The notes under the pieces: generated by a model
What the model saw: only the letters and a program-made list of their open reading frames with translations
Database searches by the model: none
Told to the model about the DNA's origin: nothing
Made by a program: the position numbers and the translations under genes
Assembly: GCA_034698045.1 (NCBI GenBank)
Contig: JAQGAU010000177.1
Coordinates: 1-35,957 of the forward strand
Origin: Paramacrobiotus richtersi
Taxonomy: Eukaryota > Tardigrada > Eutardigrada > Parachela > Macrobiotidae
DNA length: 35,957 nucleotides
Reading direction: 5' to 3'
Shown: one piece after another, positions 32,016-35,957 of the stretch
Layout: each line of letters opens with the position of its first letter
Position numbering within the stretch: position 1 is the stretch's first letter

Positions 32016-33549
32016 ATGGGATACGTGCGTGATTTATTGTTGTACAAATGGCGTGACACTCCGGATGGGGAAGACTGCTTTAAAAAAATGATTTATTGTG
32101 GACGAATTGGGGCCGCAGTCGGTGGGTAGAGCTCCCAGTGTTTCATATTAAGAGACTACTTATGTTTTTGAGCTGGTTTCTACACGAATTATTTTGTAGG
32201 AGCTTTTAGTGCCTACTTCGAAGTGGTTGCGAATCGTCGTTTTATTCCCGTGCAGACTGCTACTGGGTATGGCATACGTTTCGTTACGACCACAGCCCCA
32301 TTCGGTAAGCTGAAAAATACTTCCAGCCCCTTTGAAGCTCTGCATTCGAGTTTTCGTGTTATAATATTGCTATGTGTAAATTTTAATAGATGGATAAAGA
32401 GTCAAACTATAACTTATAAAATATCATACATGTTTTATCGTTCCATTTAGAAAATATTTAGGTTTCATTTCGGAAAATGTTTGGGATGAATTACCTGACA
32501 TGAAGATTGAAGATGAATTTTGCTGAGATGAAGTGCGTTTGGGAATGTTCGCAAAATTTTTTTATCAACCAAAAAACGATATAAAATTGCTTTGCAGTTT
32601 TTTGGGACCATTAGCTGATAAGCAAAGAATGAAATTAATTTAATTAAACCATAAATGCCTGGCACGATTACAATGACATCGTAGTTCTATTACGTACCTT
32701 TTTCGGTGCTACTTTGACGGTGTACTGATTATTCGTGTATGCATGGCCTGGAAGCAAATTCTCCCTTTTGCACTAGAAGTAGTATAAATTTGTGTATGGT
32801 CTTTGCGTATTCGGGACATGTTTGTCCTTTTTTTGTGGCAGATTAAGGATCTTTCATCATGGGTGAATTATTAACAGGGTGGTATTTTGCAGTTGGCGCG
32901 GGATTAGCATTCGCGGGTGTAACTTGCCTTCTTACCTCACTCCGCCAAAAAGATGACGGCTGGAACTATTTCTTTGGTGGTATGGCCTCGGGCGCTGTCT
33001 TCGGAGCTCGCTGTATGTGATGTGCAAAAGCATACACAATAGATTTAAAAAAGATTTACAGTAAATAGAAAGTTAGTCAACAGTGATTGTATTACTGATT
33101 TATATTTAAATCTTCTTTCTTGGATTGGTAACCTGACTGCACAGTCTCTTCCACCGTGTTTGTTGTTGCAGTTGAATTTAAACATGGAATCTTCGACGTT
33201 TCTGCGTCGTTATTAGATTCCTCGTGAAATTAATATTGGTCTCATCGCGGTGTCTAGTCTGCCTTAACTTTAACACTGATTTTTTTTAGTAAAAACGACG
33301 ATTGGTGGATTTGTATTTGGCATTGTATGTGGATTAACTGCTGCCATGAAGAAACGGAGCATGTTAGAAGGAGACCGCTGGACCATGGTCCAGACGTCCG
33401 AAACCATCCAGTCTGAAGACAAGTGGATGAGATTTCGTGCCACGTTATCCTGGGCGAATTTTGATTACAGCCTGACCAAGTACTATGAACCTCGATCACC
33501 AACCTACTACTTCCCGTCGACCGTGGGTCCGATGCCACCCGCAGTGTAA
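32016..33549 (+). CDS. ndufa11: NDUFA11, complex I accessory subunit B14.7
   Basis: Exons 32016-32121, 32200-32304, 32893-33012, 33290-33549, all joined in phase 1, giving 196 aa. The N-terminus Y-K-W-R-D-T-P-D-G-E-D-C matches the NDUFA11 start (Y-W-D-I-P-D-G-T-D-C). Exon 3 has K-D-D-G-W-N-Y-F-F-G-G-M-A-S-G-A-V-F-G-A-R, parallel to P-x-N-Y-F-x-G-G-x-A-G-G-x-x-x-G-A-R, and exon 4 starts with the last membrane span. Tim17-like four-span topology in the inner mitochondrial membrane, needed for assembly of the complex I membrane arm. Human NDUFA11 is about 141 aa; here about 60 extra hydrophilic, Tyr/Pro/Ser-rich residues follow the last span. No upstream in-frame ATG. Confidence 0.88.
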
Positions 33550-33752
33550 ATCCAGAATGAGCGAGTTCGATAACTAGATGGATAGTGTCTGCCCCGACAA
33601 AGTTATTACATACTTCTTGGTTTGCTCTTACATTTTACCCCTAGATGTTGAAAAATTAAGAATTACCATTGACTTTGGTGTTTGTCCTTATAGTTCTTCG
33701 ATGTACTTTTAACGAATCTGCAGTGGATGCAGTGTACAATAATCTTGCGTTT

Positions 33753-33758
33753 ATTAAA
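33753..33758 (+). terminator. ATTAAA polyadenylation signal candidate for NDUFA11
   Basis: ATTAAA lies about 204 bases past the stop at 33549. Confidence 0.45.
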
Positions 33759-33817
33759 TGCTTGAAATATGAGATTTGCTGCAGCCTGCTGGCAAGGTGG
33801 AATCTGTTTTTTTTTCG

Positions 33818-33823
33818 TTTATT
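33818..33823 (-). terminator. AATAAA polyadenylation signal candidate for the H2A variant
   Basis: On the minus strand AATAAA lies about 420 bases after the H2A stop at 34243. Its presence, with no histone stem-loop, points to a polyadenylated variant-type transcript. Confidence 0.4.
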
Positions 33824-34242
33824 GTGATTTAATGACCGCTTTATCTACCGAACCAGAGCACTCGTAAATTTTTGTTCTTGACTGATGATAATTATTGTGG
33901 GCCTGTGGCATCTTTCCAAAATTAATATACACGATTTTGGGACGATCGATTTCAACCTTTATCATAACCTCACAAAATAACGGTCTCAGCGCTCTTTAGA
34001 AGTACAACAATTAAAAGCGACATTAAAACTTTGCCATCGCACACCGCATCATTTAAAAATTCATATATCTATACATCACAAGTCAAATAACGTCAGAAGG
34101 AAACGCTGGACTTGTCCGCATCATACAAACCACGAAATTATAAACCAGAAAAGACGGTTGACGTTACGCATTTAAAAACCATTCTGCTGTTAAAAAACTA
34201 TTCGCTACACGTGGACTCGCTCGTTATGGCGCACCGTCGCCC

Positions 34243-35520
34243 TTACACCTCTTGGGACGCAACCGCATCTTCTTCCTCCGTATCCTCATCGCCATCCGAT
34301 TCCACGGCTGTTTGTTTTGCCTGTTTTTTTCCCTTTGCGGCGGGCTTGGCGGCGACCTTCTTTTTTGCTTGATTTTTGGTCGGCTTCGTTTTGGTCTTAT
34401 TGGCATTGACATCTTTTTCTTCCTCCACGTCACTTCCGCTGCCGGATTCCTCGTAGTTGTCAGATTCTTCAGCTGCTGGCTTTGGCTGCTTTTTCCCCTT
34501 CGCGGCGGGCTTGGCGACGACCTTCTTTTTCGCTTGATTTTTGGTCTTATTGATAGTGACCTCTTCATTATTCTCCCCGTCACTTCCGCTTCCGGATTCC
34601 TCTTCGTTCTCAGATTCGTCAGGTACTGGCTTTGTCTGCTTCTTTCCCTCCGCTGCGGTCTTGGCGGTAAGTTTTTTCTTTGCGGGGATTTTAGCAGTTT
34701 TTGGCTTAACAGTAGTCTTGTTCGTCTCTTCCTCTTCGTTATTCTCCTGATCGTCGCTATCATCATTCACTCGCTTCTTTCCATTGGCCTTTGGATACGG
34801 TTTGGGCGCAGTCTTTGCTTTGGTGCCCTCGCCTTTTCCATCCGCAATCGTACTTTTCTCGGTAATATTGGTCTTGTCAGTCAATGGTCCATTGCTAGTT
34901 TTCTTGGGCAGCAAAACCGGAAGGATATTGGGCAGAACACCGCCCTGTAAAATGACTACCCCGGCCAACAACTGATCCAGCTGTATAAGTACAAAACTAT
35001 CTTTTAGGACACAATACAAATGTATCACCATCTATCACATGAACTGGTTCATTAAATGATATTGTTTGCTGGTTGTACATGTACCATTAGAGTATTACAA
35101 CGAAAAAGCAATAGGAAAATTTAAATGAAAAATCGAACTTTTTTTTGCCGCACTTACGACTGTCCGGATAGCAAGAATTGTAACAATTTCGGAATTTTTG
35201 TCATATAACCTCACCTCATCATCATTACGAATGGCCATCATAACATCGCGGGGCTTAATAGTGACGCGCTTGTTTTGGTGTGCAGAGTTTCCGGCCAGTT
35301 CCAGAACTTCAGCCGTCATGTATTCCAGAACAGCACCCAGATAAACTGCCGCTGTAGTGTAAACACGATTAGCGTAGCCACCTTCATGCAGATAGCGATG
35401 AATGCGGGCGACAGGAAAAAGAAGGTCAGCTTTCTTGCTCTTGGTCAGTTTCATCACACCGTCCTTTTTGGGTAACTTCTTGGGCGGTGCAGGCTGCTTA
35501 GGTTTGGCTGTTCGAGCCAT
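34243..35520 (-). CDS. Histone H2A variant with ~217-residue repetitive C-terminal tail ending in SQEV
   Basis: Exons in coding order: 35520-35215 and 34980-34243, phase 0 junction, giving 347 aa against about 130 for canonical H2A. The histone fold is complete: [44 protein letters not shown] and L-L-P-K-K-T (residues 126-131); acidic-patch glutamates are kept. The tail alternates lysine/alanine-rich, H1-like blocks (K-K-K-x-x-A-K-x-A-A-x-G-K-K-Q) with acidic Glu/Ser blocks (E-E-S-G-S-G-S-D) in three repeats at residues 203-252, 253-307 and 308-347. The last four residues S-Q-E-V resemble the H2A.X motif SQ(E/D)-hydrophobic, the ATM/ATR site. The intron and lack of a stem-loop mark a replication-independent variant. 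No macro domain follows, so it is not macroH2A. Confidence 0.93.
34246..34680 (-). repeat. Three ~50-55-codon tandem repeats in the H2A tail
   Basis: Unit 1 34680-34531, unit 2 34530-34366, unit 3 34365-34246 (shorter, terminal). Units 1 and 2 also agree strongly at DNA level (shared runs such as GCGGCGGGCTTGGCG and CTTGATTTTTGGTC on the + strand), indicating recent internal duplication. Confidence 0.8.
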
Positions 35521-35957
35521 GGTAAAAGTTATGCACGATACAGATATTTAAAAACTTAAAAAATATGTAACCGTATTAGACATTAGAGGACTTGCGCACT
35601 ACACAATTTTTGACTGACAAAGAACGTTTCTTACTTACAAAGTGAAAAAAAGCCTTATGTAAGTCTGTAAATGAAGGTGTACGATAGTTGCAGATGCGCG
35701 AGGCTGATTTACATACTTTTATGATCTGTACATACAAACTACCGCACATTCTAAGGCAACCGCCACCTCGAACGGTTCAGCACATACAGAGTCATACAAT
35801 AAGACACCCGCTATGAAAACGGGCTCAAAAGGAAACACTGTTCGGAATTTAATTTTGAATTTATGCCAGTCACGTCGAGGAATATAGTCATTGCGCAACA
35901 CGGAAATTCTGACTGACATTGGCGTATTCTGACTTACACCGTGCCCGTGCCAGCGAA
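35521..35957. other. Upstream region of the H2A variant gene
   Basis: Presumed promoter and 5' UTR. A 66-codon minus-strand frame at 35719-35919 begins with ATG and looks mildly protein-like but matches nothing. A donor-like GTGTAAGT on the minus strand near 35932-35939 could mark an exon of a gene lying mostly beyond the window. Neither is supported enough to call. Confidence 0.35.

Larger units (their letters stand above)
33550..34242. other. Convergent 3' UTRs of NDUFA11 and the H2A variant
   Basis: No coding signature. I looked on the minus strand after the H2A stop for a histone stem-loop (GGCTCTTTTCAGAGCC type) and saw none, consistent with a polyadenylated, replication-independent histone mRNA. 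Confidence 0.5.

Noticed and set aside
34224..34950. Long open frames on both strands opposite the H2A tail
   Set aside because: They are shadows of the Lys/Glu-rich repeat codons; the minus-strand frame continues the histone fold and is the real one.
35719..35919. 66-codon minus-strand frame upstream of the H2A gene
   Set aside because: Begins with ATG and looks slightly protein-like but has no known motif, and the window ends too soon to test splicing.
1..35957. tRNA, rRNA, CRISPR array or bacterial-type operon
   Set aside because: No tRNA T-arm box with matching acceptor stem, no rRNA cores, no regularly spaced repeats, and the genes are intron-containing animal genes.

Overview
This is eukaryotic, almost certainly animal, nuclear DNA. 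Most genes are split by GT-AG introns of roughly 50-950 bases, genes sit on both strands about every 2-3 kb, and the products are metazoan: an EED-type Polycomb protein, UBF-like HMG-box factor, SARAF, NDUFA11, Tudor and LOTUS germline-type proteins, Notch-ligand N-terminal (MNNL)-like proteins, insect-type gustatory-receptor-like (GRL) chemoreceptors and a histone H2A variant. Compact spacing plus GRLs fits a small-genome invertebrate; a tardigrade is my best guess, but the sequence alone does not prove it. Exon models were built by hand from splice signals, frame and phase; every multi-exon model given at 0.5 or above keeps frame from start to stop.

Layout. 1-3647: two GRL genes, head to head (left one cut by the window edge). 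4079-6666 (-): EED-like WD40 protein with an AT-hook insert, divergent from 7231-8100 (+), a single-finger CCCH protein. 8954-11703 (-): nine-exon UBF-like HMG-box protein. 12978-15188 (-): SARAF. 16337-19894 (+): two-Tudor protein with a 615-bp foldback transposon in one intron. 20622-22254 (-) and 22442-23283 (+): head-to-head pair of about 200-residue MNNL-like proteins with no DSL or EGF repeats. 23564-25216 (+): secreted disordered protein. 25553-28289 (-): LOTUS-domain protein. 29502-31194 (-): short chromo-barrel protein. 32016-33549 (+): NDUFA11. 34243-35520 (-): H2A with a roughly 217-residue repetitive tail ending SQEV.

The genes do not form one operon-like system. Themes recur, however: chromatin (EED, chromo-barrel, long-tailed H2A), rRNA transcription (UBF) and germ-granule type proteins (Tudor, LOTUS, CCCH). 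The most unusual items are the H2A fused to an H1-like/acidic repeat tail with an H2A.X-like terminus, and the standalone MNNL pair. No tRNA, rRNA, CRISPR array or bacterial-type element was seen.
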